DNA from: Sphingomonadales bacterium
GTDB lineage: Bacteria; Pseudomonadota; Alphaproteobacteria; Sphingomonadales; Sphingomonadaceae
DNA: 64,000 nt
Direction: 5' to 3'
Assembly: GCA_027483465.1 (NCBI GenBank)
Contig: JAIXUQ010000084.1
Coordinates: 1 to 64,000 of the forward strand
Every line of letters starts with the position of its first letter. The first letter of the stretch is position 1. Position numbers and translations under genes: made by a program. Positions 10,219-19,667 of the stretch are shown here, piece by piece. The notes beneath the pieces are model-generated. The model made no database searches, was not told the DNA's origin, and worked only from the letters and a program-made list of their open reading frames with translations.

Positions 10219-11042
10219 CACCAGCTCCCCGATGCGCCGCCGCCACCGCCGGAACCGCCGCCGCCGGAAAAGCCGCCAAAGCCGCCGCCACCACCGCCGC
10301 CCCAATCGGAGCCGCCACGATTGCTCCAGCTGCCACCCAGATCGGGGCCCCAGATGATCACCGGGCCGCCACCCCGGCCCCAGCGGCGGCCACGCTTGCC
10401 ACGCCGGCTGGCCAGCACCACGAAGGTGACGATGATCGCCAGCCAGACGATCGCGCCCAGGCCGGGGCTGTCATCGCTGGCGGCGCGGCGTCGGCTCAGT
10501 TTCTTCACGGCGGCGGCCTGCTGATCGGGCGGCAACTGCAGCAGGGCGATCAGCTGGTCGGCCCCGGCCTCCACCCCGCCGGCCAGATCGCCGGCCTTCA
10601 AACGCGGCACGATGGCGCCGCGGATGATGCGGCTGGAGACGGCATCGGTCAGCGTGCCTTCCAGGCCATAGCCCACCTCGATGCGCAATTTGCGCTGGGC
10701 CGGCGCGATGATCAGGATGGCGCCGTTGTTCTGGCCCTTCTGGCCGATGGCCCAGTGGCGGATCAGGCCAACGCCATAATCCTCGATCTCATAGCCGCCC
10801 AGATCGGGCACGGTCGCCACCACCAATTGGGTGCCGGTGGTGTCCTCCAGGGTTTTCAGCTTGCCCTCCAGCCGGGTGACGACATCGGCCGGCAGCACGC
10901 CGGCGGCATCGGTGACCCGGCCGGTGAGCGGCGGATAGGCCGGTTCGGCCAGGGCCGGCACCGCCAGTTGCAGGATCAGCAGCAGGGCCGACAGCCAGAA
11001 GGCCAGATTGGCCCAGCGGCGCACATCAGGGGGCGTGTTCAT
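10218..11042 (-). CDS. TPM domain-containing protein, YgcG-like with Gly-rich C-terminus
   Basis: RVTDAAGVLPADVVTRLEGKLKTLEDTTGTQLVVATVPDLGGYEIEDYG; C-term [15 protein letters not shown]. Confidence 0.9.
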   Translation of the reverse strand: MNTPPDVRRWANLAFWLSALLLILQLAVPALAEPAYPPLTGRVTDAAGVLPADVVTRLEGKLKTLEDTTGTQLVVATVPDLGGYEIEDYGVGLIRHWAIGQKGQNNGAILIIAPAQRKLRIEVGYGLEGTLTDAVSSRIIRGAIVPRLKAGDLAGGVEAGADQLIALLQLPPDQQAAAVKKLSRRRAASDDSPGLGAIVWLAIIVTFVVLASRRGKRGRRWGRGGGPVIIWGPDLGGSWSNRGGSDWGGGGGGGFGGFSGGGGSGGGGGASGSW

Positions 11043-11071
11043 GGCGCGCCTTTCGCGGCCAGAGGGCGTGA

Positions 11072-11671
11072 TCAGAACTTCACTTCCGGCGCCTTTTCGG
11101 CATTCACCGTCGTGGCCTTGAACGGCGCGATCGGCTGGGCGCCATAGACCACCTTGGCGGTGATCAGCGCCGGGAAGGTGCGGATTTCGGTGTTATAGTC
11201 CTGCACGGCCAGGTTGTAATCGCGCCGGGCCACCGCGATGCGGTTTTCCGTGCCTTCCAGCTGGCTCTGCAGATCGCGGAACTGCTCGTTGGATTTCAGC
11301 TCGGGATATTTCTCCACCGTCATCAGCAGCCGGCCCAGCGACTGGCCAAGCGCGCCCTGCGCCTGTTCGAACTGGGCGAGCTGCGCCGGGTCCGACAGCT
11401 TGGTCGGGTCAACCGTCACCTGCGTGGCGCTGGCGCGGGCCCTGGTCACGCCTTCCAGCACGGCCTGTTCCTGGGCGGCAAAGCCCTTCACCGTGGCGAC
11501 CAGATTGGGGATCAGATCGGCGCGGCGCTGATACTGGTTTTCCACATCGGCCCACTTGGCCTTCACCGCCTCTTCCTTGGCGGGGATGCTGTTCACCCCG
11601 CAGCCCGACAGCAGCAGCGCGCCGCCGGCCAGGGCAAGCAGCGTGGCGGAGCGACGGATCGCGATGGTCAT
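11072..11671 (-). CDS. lemA: LemA family protein
   Basis: [33 protein letters not shown]...[22 protein letters not shown]. Confidence 0.93.
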   Translation of the reverse strand: MTIAIRRSATLLALAGGALLLSGCGVNSIPAKEEAVKAKWADVENQYQRRADLIPNLVATVKGFAAQEQAVLEGVTRARASATQVTVDPTKLSDPAQLAQFEQAQGALGQSLGRLLMTVEKYPELKSNEQFRDLQSQLEGTENRIAVARRDYNLAVQDYNTEIRTFPALITAKVVYGAQPIAPFKATTVNAEKAPEVKF

Positions 11672-11783
11672 CTGGAAACTCTCCCGTGGGGCGGCTTGCG
11701 CAGCGCCGCGATTGTGGCAGATTGAGCGCAACACAGAACCAAAGATAGTGCGTGTGTTGGAATTTCAAGGGGGGCAAGGGGCG

Positions 11784-12230
11784 GTGCTGCAGGAATTCAA
11801 GGCGTTCATCGCGCGCGGCAATGTGCTGGATCTGGCCGTGGCGGTGATCATCGGCGGCGCGTTTGGCAGCATTGTCACCGCCTTCACCGAGGATCTGGTG
11901 ATGCCCATCGTGGGCCTGTTCACCGGCGGCATCGATTTCACCAGCCTGTTCGTGGTGCTGGGTGAGATCCCGGCCGATTACAAGGGCAGCCCCAGCGATT
12001 ACGAGGCGCTGAAAAAGGCCGGCGTTGCCCTGTTCGGCTATGGCAAGTTCCTCACCGCGCTGATCAATTTCCTGATCATCGCCTTTGTCATCTTCGTGAT
12101 GGTGAAGGCCGCCAACAAGGCCATGCCGCCGCCGGCCGCGGCCCCGGCCCCGGCCGAACCGCCGCCACCCACCCCGGCCGAAGTGCTGCTGGCCGAAATC
12201 CGCGACGAGCTGCGCAAGGCCCGCGGGTGA
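11784..12230 (+). CDS. mscL: Large-conductance mechanosensitive channel
   Basis: [46 protein letters not shown] start inferred. Confidence 0.93.
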   Translation: MLQEFKAFIARGNVLDLAVAVIIGGAFGSIVTAFTEDLVMPIVGLFTGGIDFTSLFVVLGEIPADYKGSPSDYEALKKAGVALFGYGKFLTALINFLIIAFVIFVMVKAANKAMPPPAAAPAPAEPPPPTPAEVLLAEIRDELRKARG

Positions 12231-13033
12231 ACGCCGCCGGCCTGATCAACCAGCTCGCCGGGCTGCTTGATCAGCTGTCGCTGCTGGCGATCCCGGCGGT
12301 GCTGCTGCTGCTGTTCCTGGCGGCCGCCGAGATCGGCTTTGCCTGCCACCGCCGCTTTGGCGGCCGCCATGATGGCAGCGAGGATGAAAAGCAGGTGCTG
12401 TCCACCGCGCTGCTGGTGCTGGCGCTTCTGCTGGGCTTCACCTTCTCGATGGCGCTGGAACGCTATGACGAGCGCCGCCAGCTGGTGGTGCAGGAAGCCA
12501 ACGACATCGGCACCGCCTGGCTGCGCGCCGGGCTGGTGCCGGGGCCAACCGGGCCGGCGCTGCAGAATGCGCTGCGCGATTATGCCGGCCTGCGCCAGAC
12601 CAGCCCGCTGCCCAGCGAAACCGCGAAACTGGCCGCTGCCGCCGCCCAGCGCAACCGGGTGTGGGCGCTGGCCGCCCAGGCCCAGGCCGGGCTTGACGGG
12701 GCGCGCGCCGCCAGCCTGATCAGCGCGGTCAACGCCGTGCTGGATACCGGCACCCAACGCGAAAAGGCGGTGGCCGCCCGCGTGCCCGGCGAGGTGATGC
12801 TGCTGCTGGTGCTGTTCAGCCTCGTCACCTGCTTCCTGCACGGCTATGTGCTCGCCGCCCACGGCAATGATCATCACCGCGTGGCATCGGGCATATTGTT
12901 CCTGCTGATGGGCCTCACCATCATGCTGATCCTCGATCTGGATCGGCCCAGCAACGGCGCCATCCTGGTTGACCAGTCGGCGATGCAGGCGCTGGTGGCG
13001 GGTCTTGCACCGGTGCCCCCGGCTGGGCCATGA
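12227..13033 (+). CDS. DUF4239/bestrophin-like membrane protein
   Basis: [33 protein letters not shown] pattern; GTGA overlap with mscL. Confidence 0.6.
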   Translation: MNAAGLINQLAGLLDQLSLLAIPAVLLLLFLAAAEIGFACHRRFGGRHDGSEDEKQVLSTALLVLALLLGFTFSMALERYDERRQLVVQEANDIGTAWLRAGLVPGPTGPALQNALRDYAGLRQTSPLPSETAKLAAAAAQRNRVWALAAQAQAGLDGARAASLISAVNAVLDTGTQREKAVAARVPGEVMLLLVLFSLVTCFLHGYVLAAHGNDHHRVASGILFLLMGLTIMLILDLDRPSNGAILVDQSAMQALVAGLAPVPPAGP

Positions 13034-13039
13034 AGGGCC

Positions 13040-13498
13040 ATGCGCCCGCCCCTGCCCGCCCTGCTGATCATGGCCGCCCTTGCCACTGCCGGTTGTGCCG
13101 ATGAACGGCGGCAACTGGGCCAGGCGCTTTCGGGCAAGCCGCCGGTGATCAACGGCAGCCTGGTGGGCCGCTGGGCCATCGCCGATCTGAACGGCGGCGG
13201 GCCGGTGGCCGGCGCGCTGCTGGAATTTGCCGATGGCGGCCAGATCAGCGGCAGCGCCGGCTGCAACCGCATCACCGGCCGCTGGCAGGCCGGCAGCGAT
13301 GGCAGCCTGGGCATCGGGCCGCTGGCCACCACGCGGCGGGCCTGCGAGGAACCGGGCATGGGCATCGAGGATCGCGTGCTGGCGCTGCTGGGCGCGGTGC
13401 GGCGGGTGGAGCATGACGGGCGCGGCAATGCCGCGCTGGTGGCACCCGATGGCCGGCGTCTGCGCCTGATCCCGGCCCTGCCCGAACCGCCGCGCTGA
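13040..13498 (+). CDS. META domain-containing lipoprotein
   Basis: Lipobox LATAGC; GSAGCNRITGRWQ...TTRRACEEPGMGIEDRVLALL. Confidence 0.8.
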   Translation: MRPPLPALLIMAALATAGCADERRQLGQALSGKPPVINGSLVGRWAIADLNGGGPVAGALLEFADGGQISGSAGCNRITGRWQAGSDGSLGIGPLATTRRACEEPGMGIEDRVLALLGAVRRVEHDGRGNAALVAPDGRRLRLIPALPEPPR

Positions 13499-13506
13499 AG
13501 CGTCGT

Positions 13507-13932
13507 TCAGGCCGCCAGCCGGTCGAGCGAGAGATCAGCCAGGCTGGTGGTATCAAGGATATTGGCGGTCTGTTCGCGCACCACCAGCATCACCTTGCGG
13601 ATCACGCAGGTGGTTTCCTCGAAACAATCGGTGCAGCGCTGATAGGCCGAAACCGACACGCAGGGCACCAGCGCCAGCGGCCCTTCGATCAGGCGGATGA
13701 TCTCGCCGAAACTGATCTGGCTGGCCGGGCGGGCGAGGCGATAGCCGCCCATCTTGCCGCGATAGCTGGTGACCACGCCGCCATTCTTGAGATCGAGCAG
13801 GATCGCTTCGAGGAATTTGCGCGGCAATTTCTGATCGGCGGCGATGGTGGAAATCGGCACCGGCGCCATGCTGCCCGAACGGGCAATGAAGATGAGCGCG
13901 CGCAGCGCATAGCGGGATCGCTGGGTCAACAT
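13507..13932 (-). CDS. Rrf2 family transcriptional regulator with four-Cys cluster motif
   Basis: MLTQRSRYALRALIFIA wHTH; C-X8-C-X2-C-X5-C in PCVSVSAYQRCTDCFEETTC. Confidence 0.88.
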   Translation of the reverse strand: MLTQRSRYALRALIFIARSGSMAPVPISTIAADQKLPRKFLEAILLDLKNGGVVTSYRGKMGGYRLARPASQISFGEIIRLIEGPLALVPCVSVSAYQRCTDCFEETTCVIRKVMLVVREQTANILDTTSLADLSLDRLAA

Positions 13933-14018
13933 GGTCGGTGCTTTTCCTATGCACCAGCAAGGGATTGGTGCCAAGCCCGATCAGCAGGCCGGCAGCTGCG
14001 CATAATTTCCCGCAAATT

Positions 14019-14057
14019 GGGAAATTTCCCCAAAATTCATGATCAGGAAATTTCCTG
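14019..14057. promoter_or_regulatory. Paired palindromes GGGAAATTTCCC (14019-14030) and CAGGAAATTTCCTG (14044-14057)
   Basis: Perfect dyads; extra half site AATTTCCC at 14004-14011. Confidence 0.7.
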
Positions 14058-14139
14058 CGTCATGCCGTTGTAACACGCCGGTACAGGCAAGTGTTTGATT
14101 TTATTGAAAAGGGAAAAATCAGCGGGGCTGGCATGGCAG

Positions 14140-14156
14140 TTGGCACGGCGGTTGCA
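14140..14156 (+). promoter_or_regulatory. Sigma-54 (-24/-12) promoter TTGGCACG-GCGG-TTGCA
   Basis: Match to YTGGCACG-N4-TTGCW, GG-to-GC spacing 12; 60 bp upstream of the urcA ATG. Confidence 0.8.
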
Positions 14157-14215
14157 AAGCTGTTGGCATCGGCAGCCGGATAGGCCGGCAGCCGAAACAG
14201 ATACGAGGTCCCCCA

Positions 14216-14572
14216 ATGTTCACCACCGTCAAGAACCTGTCCCGCAACCTGGTCGGCGCTGCCGGCACCCTGTTGTTCGCTGGCCTGTGCATCACCGGCG
14301 CCACCGCCCCGGCCAACGCCCAGATCGCCTACAGCGTGAACGCCAGCGGCCACCGCGTTGCCCATGTGTCCTATGCCGATCTGGATCTGGCGAGCAAGGC
14401 CGGCCAGAACCGCCTGGAGAACCGCCTGCGCACCGCCTCCAAGCAGGTCTGCCATGGCAGCGCCAACGATCCCTGGGCCGTGGCCGAGGAATATCGCTGC
14501 TATCAGGAAACCCTGAAGGCCACCCGTTCGGCCACCATCGCCGCCATCGAAGCCGAGAAGATCGGCGGCTGA
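14216..14572 (+). CDS. UrcA family protein
   Basis: Signal peptide; VSYADLDLASKAGQNRLENRLRTASKQVC signature. Confidence 0.85.
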   Translation: MFTTVKNLSRNLVGAAGTLLFAGLCITGATAPANAQIAYSVNASGHRVAHVSYADLDLASKAGQNRLENRLRTASKQVCHGSANDPWAVAEEYRCYQETLKATRSATIAAIEAEKIGG

Positions 14573-14649
14573 TCGGCTGACCCGCACGACATGGCTGGCT
14601 TGGGCCATTGGGCAGGGGCTGGGGCCGCCTCTGCCAGCCACGGGCCAAG

Positions 14650-14681
14650 GTGGTGGGGTTGATGCCCCCCAACCCCACCAC
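14650..14681 (+). other. 12-bp perfect hairpin in 3' region of urcA
   Basis: GTGGTGGGGTTG-ATGCCCCC-CAACCCCACCAC. Confidence 0.7.
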
Positions 14682-14793
14682 TGAGGCCCAAATCACCGCC
14701 GCTTCGCTGCCCGCCCCCGGCAGCCCGCGGCCGGCAGGCCCCCAGGTTCACTTTGGTGCTGTCCCACCCGCCCCCTCGGGACACACCATTCCG

Positions 14794-14836
14794 GTGCCGC
14801 CCGGCGTTTCACCACGCCGGGCGGCACTTTCCTTTT
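14794..14836 (+). terminator. Rho-independent terminator
   Basis: GTGCCGCCCGGCG-TTTCACCA-CGCCGGGCGGCAC then TTTCCTTTT (13-bp perfect stem). Confidence 0.85.
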
Positions 14837-14861
14837 GGCCGCAAGCCGGCATGATGCGGCG

Positions 14862-15977
14862 ATGCGCATCATTCTCCCCTTCGTCCTGCTCGCCCTCCTC
14901 GCCGCGCCGGCCATTGCCGCCCCGGCGCGCGATCTGGGCATCGCGCCCGGCCCGCTGCCAACGGGGCCGCTGAACGCCATCACCGATGTGCCCGGCGTGC
15001 TGGTGGGGCAGGTGACGATCAACCGCGGCGAGACGATCCGCACCGGGGTGACGGCGATCCTGCCGCACGGCGGCAATATCTTTGCCGACAAGGTGCCAGC
15101 CGCGATCGTGGTGGCCAATGGCTTTGGCAAGCTGATGGGGCTTTCCCAGGTGCAGGAACTGGGCGAGATCGAAACCCCGATCCTGCTCACCAACACGCTG
15201 AACGTGGCCGAGGCCGCCAGCGCCATCATCACCCACACGCTGGGCCAGGCCGGCAACGAGGCGGTGCGATCGGTGAACGCCGTGGTGGGCGAAACCAATG
15301 ACGGCGGGCTGAACGATATCCGCGCCCGCGCCGTGACGCCGGCCGATGTGCTGGCCGCCATCCGCGGCGCCAGCGCCGGCCCGGTGGCGCAGGGCGCGGT
15401 GGGCGCCGGGCGCGGCACCATCGCCTTTGGCTGGAAGGGCGGCATCGGCACCGCCTCGCGCCGGCTGCCCGATGGCAGCACCCTGGGCGTATTGGTGCAG
15501 AGCAATTATGGCGGGCGGCTGATCCTGGCCGGGGTGCCGGTGCCACCACCGCCACAGAACCAAGCCATGCCGGCGCGGCCGGCGGGGGCCGATGGCTCGA
15601 TCATGATCGTGCTGGCCACCGATGCGCCGGTGGGTGATCGCAACCTGAAACGGTTGGCGCTGCGCGCCATGGCCGGGCTGGCGCGCACCGGTTCGGCCTT
15701 TTCCAACGGCTCGGGCGATTATGCCATCGCCTTTTCGGTGCACCCCGATCTGCGCCGCACCCCGGCGCGGCGGGCGGCCACCACCGCCTGGCCCGAACTG
15801 GGCAACGAGGCGATGACCCCGCTGTTCATCGCCGCCGCCGATGCGACCGAGGAGGCGATCGCCAACAGCCTGCTTGCCGCCGAGGATGTGGAAAGCCGCG
15901 ATCCCGCCACCGGCCAGCTGCGCCGCGTGCCGGCGCTGCCGGCCGATCTGGTCAGGCGGCTTCTGGGCCGGCGCTGA
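14862..15977 (+). CDS. P1 family peptidase (DmpA/S58)
   Basis: LNAITDVPGVLVGQVTI...NGFGKLMGLSQVQELGEIETPILLTNTLNV; C-terminal SGDYAIAFS. Confidence 0.9.
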   Translation: MRIILPFVLLALLAAPAIAAPARDLGIAPGPLPTGPLNAITDVPGVLVGQVTINRGETIRTGVTAILPHGGNIFADKVPAAIVVANGFGKLMGLSQVQELGEIETPILLTNTLNVAEAASAIITHTLGQAGNEAVRSVNAVVGETNDGGLNDIRARAVTPADVLAAIRGASAGPVAQGAVGAGRGTIAFGWKGGIGTASRRLPDGSTLGVLVQSNYGGRLILAGVPVPPPPQNQAMPARPAGADGSIMIVLATDAPVGDRNLKRLALRAMAGLARTGSAFSNGSGDYAIAFSVHPDLRRTPARRAATTAWPELGNEAMTPLFIAAADATEEAIANSLLAAEDVESRDPATGQLRRVPALPADLVRRLLGRR

Positions 15978-16577
15978 TCACAGCGCGCCCCAGCCAGCGA
16001 GCAGGGCGGCGGCGCCATCGGCGGCCAGCGTTTCGACATCGGCCAGATAGGCATCATTGGCCAGCGTGGCGATGCCGTGCACCAGCGCCCAGATGATCTG
16101 GCCGGCCTGCGCCGGATCGGTGCCGCGCAGCCGGCCGGCGGCGGCGAGTTCGGCCAGCATCGCCGCCAGGCTTTCGCCCGGCCGGGCGGCGGCGCGGGCC
16201 AGTTCGGGATGGGCGGCGCGATCGGCCAGCGCCGGGCTTTTCATCAGACGGTAGAGCGCCGGATGTTCGGCGGCAAAGCGCACATAGGCGATGCTGCCGG
16301 CAACGATGCGCCGGGCGGGATCGCCGGGCGCCGTGCTGAGCGCCGCCATTTTCTCGCTGTACAGCTGGGCAAAGCCCTCGGCGGCCACCGCGGCGACCAG
16401 CGCCGCCCGGTCCTTGAAGTGATGATAGGGCGCCATCGCCGAAACGCCGGTGGCGGCGGCCACGCCGCGCAGGGTCAGCGCCTCGGGCCCGTCCCGCTCG
16501 ACGATGGCGCGGGCGGCGCTGACGAGGGCGGCCTTCAGATCGCCGCCATAATGCCAGGCTGATTCGGCTTTCACCAC
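15978..16577 (-). CDS. TetR/AcrR family regulator (WHG-type C-terminus)
   Basis: LTLRGVAAATGVSAMAPYHHFKDRAALVAAVAAEGF. Confidence 0.9.
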   Translation of the reverse strand: MVKAESAWHYGGDLKAALVSAARAIVERDGPEALTLRGVAAATGVSAMAPYHHFKDRAALVAAVAAEGFAQLYSEKMAALSTAPGDPARRIVAGSIAYVRFAAEHPALYRLMKSPALADRAAHPELARAAARPGESLAAMLAELAAAGRLRGTDPAQAGQIIWALVHGIATLANDAYLADVETLAADGAAALLAGWGAL

Positions 16578-16613
16578 CCGTGTCTATCTTGACCGGCGGC
16601 GGCGTGCAATTTA

Positions 16614-16636
16614 TACAGCGTAAAGTTTACACTGTA
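16614..16636. promoter_or_regulatory. TetR-type operator dyad
   Basis: TACAGCGTAAA-G-TTTACACTGTA, 10/11 arm pairs, between divergent TetR and SDR genes. Confidence 0.8.
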
Positions 16637-16646
16637 AGGATTGGCG

Positions 16647-17537
16647 ATGCAGATCTTGATGACCGGCGGCAGCCGCGGGATCGGGGCCGAAGCGCTGCGC
16701 CATTTGGGCCGCCTGCCCGGCGCGCGGCTGTGGCTGGGGGTGCGCTGGCCAGCCCCAGCGGGCGTGACCGCGCTGCCACTTGATCTGGCCAGCCTGGCCA
16801 GTGTGGCCGGTTTTGCCGATGCGGTGATCGCCGGGCTGGCCGGGCAGCGCATCGATGCGCTGGTGCTGAACGCCGGCGGGCAGCGGCCCAGCGTGGCCGA
16901 ACGCTCGGCGGATGGCCATGAATTGACCTTTGCCGCCAATCATCTCGGGCATTTCCTGTTGCTGCACCGGCTGGCGCCGCATCTGGCCGATGGCGCGCGG
17001 GTGGTGATCACCAGCAGCGGCACCCATGATCCCGATGAGCGCACCGGGGTGCCGCCGCCGCGCCATGCCGATGCCCGCTGGCTGGCCGATCCGGCGCAGG
17101 ATCCGGGGCTGGATGGCAACCCGATCACCGCCGGCATGCGCGCCTATGCGGCATCGAAACTGTGCAACCTGATGACGGCGCGGGTGCTGGCCGGCGATGC
17201 GGCGATGGCGGCGCGCGGCATCAGCGTGGTGGCCTATGATCCCGGCCTCACCCCCGGCACCGGGCTGGTGCGGCAGCAGATGTGGCCGGTGCGCGTGCTG
17301 CTGTGGCCGTTGCTGCCGCTGCTGCTGCCGTTCGGCAAGACGATGAACAGCCTGGCTGATGCCGGCCGCCACCTCGCCCTGCTGGCCAGTGATCTGCGGC
17401 CGCCGCCGGGCCGTGTCTATGCCTCGTTGCGCAAGGGGCGGATCACCTGGCCGGAGCCTTCGGCATTGGCCCGGGACGACATGGCCTGCCGCCGCCTGTG
17501 GCAGGACAGCCTGGCGCTGTGCGGCCTGGCGGCCTGA
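16647..17537 (+). CDS. SDR family NAD(P)-dependent oxidoreductase
   Basis: ILMTGGSRGIGAEA; LNAGGQRP; YAASKLCNL; AAGGA ribosome site upstream. Confidence 0.88.
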   Translation: MQILMTGGSRGIGAEALRHLGRLPGARLWLGVRWPAPAGVTALPLDLASLASVAGFADAVIAGLAGQRIDALVLNAGGQRPSVAERSADGHELTFAANHLGHFLLLHRLAPHLADGARVVITSSGTHDPDERTGVPPPRHADARWLADPAQDPGLDGNPITAGMRAYAASKLCNLMTARVLAGDAAMAARGISVVAYDPGLTPGTGLVRQQMWPVRVLLWPLLPLLLPFGKTMNSLADAGRHLALLASDLRPPPGRVYASLRKGRITWPEPSALARDDMACRRLWQDSLALCGLAA

Positions 17538-18068
17538 TCAGGCCCGCACCCGTTCCCACAGGCCCACCGGCTCGTCGCGGTAGGTCGCCTCGCCATATAT
17601 GGCAAAGCCGCAGCGGCGGGCCACCGCGATGCTGGCGGCATTGCCGGGGTTGATCATGGCGACGGTGCGGGCAAATTCGGGATTGGCACCCGCATCGGCC
17701 CAGCCCAACGCACAGGCCACCGCCTCGCTGGCATAGCCCTGGCCCTGGGCTTCGGGATGGAAGCTCCACGCCGCCTCCGGGCACCCGAAGGAGGCGATGC
17801 CGTCCCGCTCCCCATGCAGGAAGCCGACATCGCCCAGATGCACATCCTCACCCGGCCGCGTGACCGCCCACATGCCATAGCCCATCAGCTGCCAATGGCC
17901 GGCATAGCGCAGCAGCCGGTTCCAGCTGTCTTCCCGGTTGAACGGCTTGCCGCCGAAATGGGTGACCACCACCGGATTGGCCCACATGTCGGCCAGCCGC
18001 TCGAAATCATCGAGGCGGTGCGGGCGCAGGACAAGGCGATCGGAGGTGAGGATGGGCGGGGGAGCCAT
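17538..18068 (-). CDS. GNAT family N-acetyltransferase (RimJ/RimL-like)
   Basis: LTSDRLVLRPHRLDDFERLADMW...HPEAQGQGYASEAVACALGWAD. Confidence 0.88.
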   Translation of the reverse strand: MAPPPILTSDRLVLRPHRLDDFERLADMWANPVVVTHFGGKPFNREDSWNRLLRYAGHWQLMGYGMWAVTRPGEDVHLGDVGFLHGERDGIASFGCPEAAWSFHPEAQGQGYASEAVACALGWADAGANPEFARTVAMINPGNAASIAVARRCGFAIYGEATYRDEPVGLWERVRA

Positions 18069-18159
18069 GGCACGACCATAGGCAGGGCCGGCCACGATTT
18101 CCAGTGAAGCCTTGTTGACAGGCTGTTGCGCGGGTGGGCTGCCATGGTAGCGATGGCGG

Positions 18160-18663
18160 ATGATCCGCCCTGCCCATGCTGCCGATCTGCCGCTGCTGCC
18201 GGCCATCGAGGCTTCGGCGGCACGCCTGTTCGCCGGAACCGCCATGGCGCATCTTGTGGAGGGGCCGACCACGCCCATGGACGCGCTGGAACGGGCCCTC
18301 AACGGCGGCACGCTCTGGGTGGCGGCGGAGGCGGCGCCCTGCGGCTTCCTGCTGGCCGCGGCCGAAGCGGCGTGGCTGCACATCCTCGAACTTTCGGTGG
18401 CGCTGCCGGCCCAGGGCCGGGGCAATGGCCGTGCCCTGTTGCAGGCCGCGATTGCGGCGGCACCGCAGCTGGGCTGCCGCCACCTGTCGCTCACCACGGA
18501 TCGGCTGCTGGCCTGGAATGCGCCCTTCTATGCGCGCCACGGCTTTGCCGAGCGGGCGGCCAATGATCCCGCCCTGCCCGATTGGCTGGCGGCGATGCCG
18601 GCGCGCGAAGCGGCCAGCGGGCTGGATCCGGCCCGGCGCTGCATCATGGTGCGGGCGGCATGA
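18160..18663 (+). CDS. GNAT family N-acetyltransferase
   Basis: MIRPAHAADLPLLPAIE...LSVALPAQGRGNGRALLQAAI...PFYARHGF. Confidence 0.85.
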   Translation: MIRPAHAADLPLLPAIEASAARLFAGTAMAHLVEGPTTPMDALERALNGGTLWVAAEAAPCGFLLAAAEAAWLHILELSVALPAQGRGNGRALLQAAIAAAPQLGCRHLSLTTDRLLAWNAPFYARHGFAERAANDPALPDWLAAMPAREAASGLDPARRCIMVRAA

Positions 18664-19667
18664 CCGAGATTGATCGCCTGGCGGCGTGGCTGGCCGGCCA
18701 GGGCCTGGCGCTGGCCGTGGACGCGCGGCTTACCCGGCTGAGCGGCGGCATCGCCAACCGCAACGAGCTGGTGCCGCTGGCCAGCGGGCCGGCGGTGCTG
18801 CGGCGGCCACCGCCCGGCCTGCTGGCGGCCGGGGCCAGCGACATGGCGCGGGAAGCGCGCGTGCTGGCCGCGCTGGCGCCGCATTTTCCGTTGGCACCGC
18901 GCCTGATCGCCTATTGCGATGACGCGGCGGTGCTGGGCACGCAATTCCAGCTGATCGAATGGCGGCCGGGTGTGGCCATCGCCGGCCAGCTGCCGGACGG
19001 GGTGGGCGACGGGCTGGTGGAAACCACCCTGCAGGCCATGGCCGCCCTGCATGCGCTGGATCCGGCCGCCGTGGGCCTGGGCGATCTGGGCAAGCCCGAA
19101 GGCTTTTTCGCCCGCCAGTTGAAGGGCTGGACCCAGCGCGCCGCCGCCGTGTGGCCGGATGGCCTGCCGGCCGATGTGGCGGCGCTGATCGCGGCGCTTG
19201 CAGCCGCCGTGCCGGCCGAAGCGGGCGCACCGGTGCTGCTGCACATGGACCTGAAGCCCGACAATCTGCTGATCGATCCCGCCAATATGCAGGCGCGCGC
19301 CATGATCGATTGGGACATGGCCACCCGCGGCCCGCGCGGCTTTGATCTGGCCATCCTCCTCTCCTACTGGATCGAGCCGGGCGATCCCGAGGGGGTGAAG
19401 CCCTTGCAGGCCGTGCCCTCGCTCACACCGGGCTGGCCGGGGCGGCGCGGGGTGGCGGCGCGCTATCAGGCGATCAGCGGCGGCGATGTGGGCGATCTCG
19501 TCTGGCCGCTGGCGCTGGCGCGGCTGCGGCTGGCGGTGGCGTGGATGCAGCTTTACCGAAAATGGCAGCGCGGCGAGATGGACGGCAGCCGCTATCAGGG
19601 GTTTGAACCGCTGGCCGGGGCGATCATCGCCCACGCCCTGGCGGCCTATGGGAAAGGCGACTTGTGA
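18660..19667 (+). CDS. APH-fold phosphotransferase, ACAD10/11 kinase-domain / LvaA-like
   Basis: HMDLKPDNLLID and MIDWDMATRGPRGFDLA catalytic motifs; ATGA overlap upstream and 4-bp overlap with the ACAD gene. Confidence 0.82.
   Translation: MTEIDRLAAWLAGQGLALAVDARLTRLSGGIANRNELVPLASGPAVLRRPPPGLLAAGASDMAREARVLAALAPHFPLAPRLIAYCDDAAVLGTQFQLIEWRPGVAIAGQLPDGVGDGLVETTLQAMAALHALDPAAVGLGDLGKPEGFFARQLKGWTQRAAAVWPDGLPADVAALIAALAAAVPAEAGAPVLLHMDLKPDNLLIDPANMQARAMIDWDMATRGPRGFDLAILLSYWIEPGDPEGVKPLQAVPSLTPGWPGRRGVAARYQAISGGDVGDLVWPLALARLRLAVAWMQLYRKWQRGEMDGSRYQGFEPLAGAIIAHALAAYGKGDL

Noticed and set aside
10222-10330. Gly-rich repeat end of TPM protein as a possible novel low-complexity effector
   Set aside because: Gly/Ser-rich C-termini ending in W are usual in YgcG-type TPM proteins
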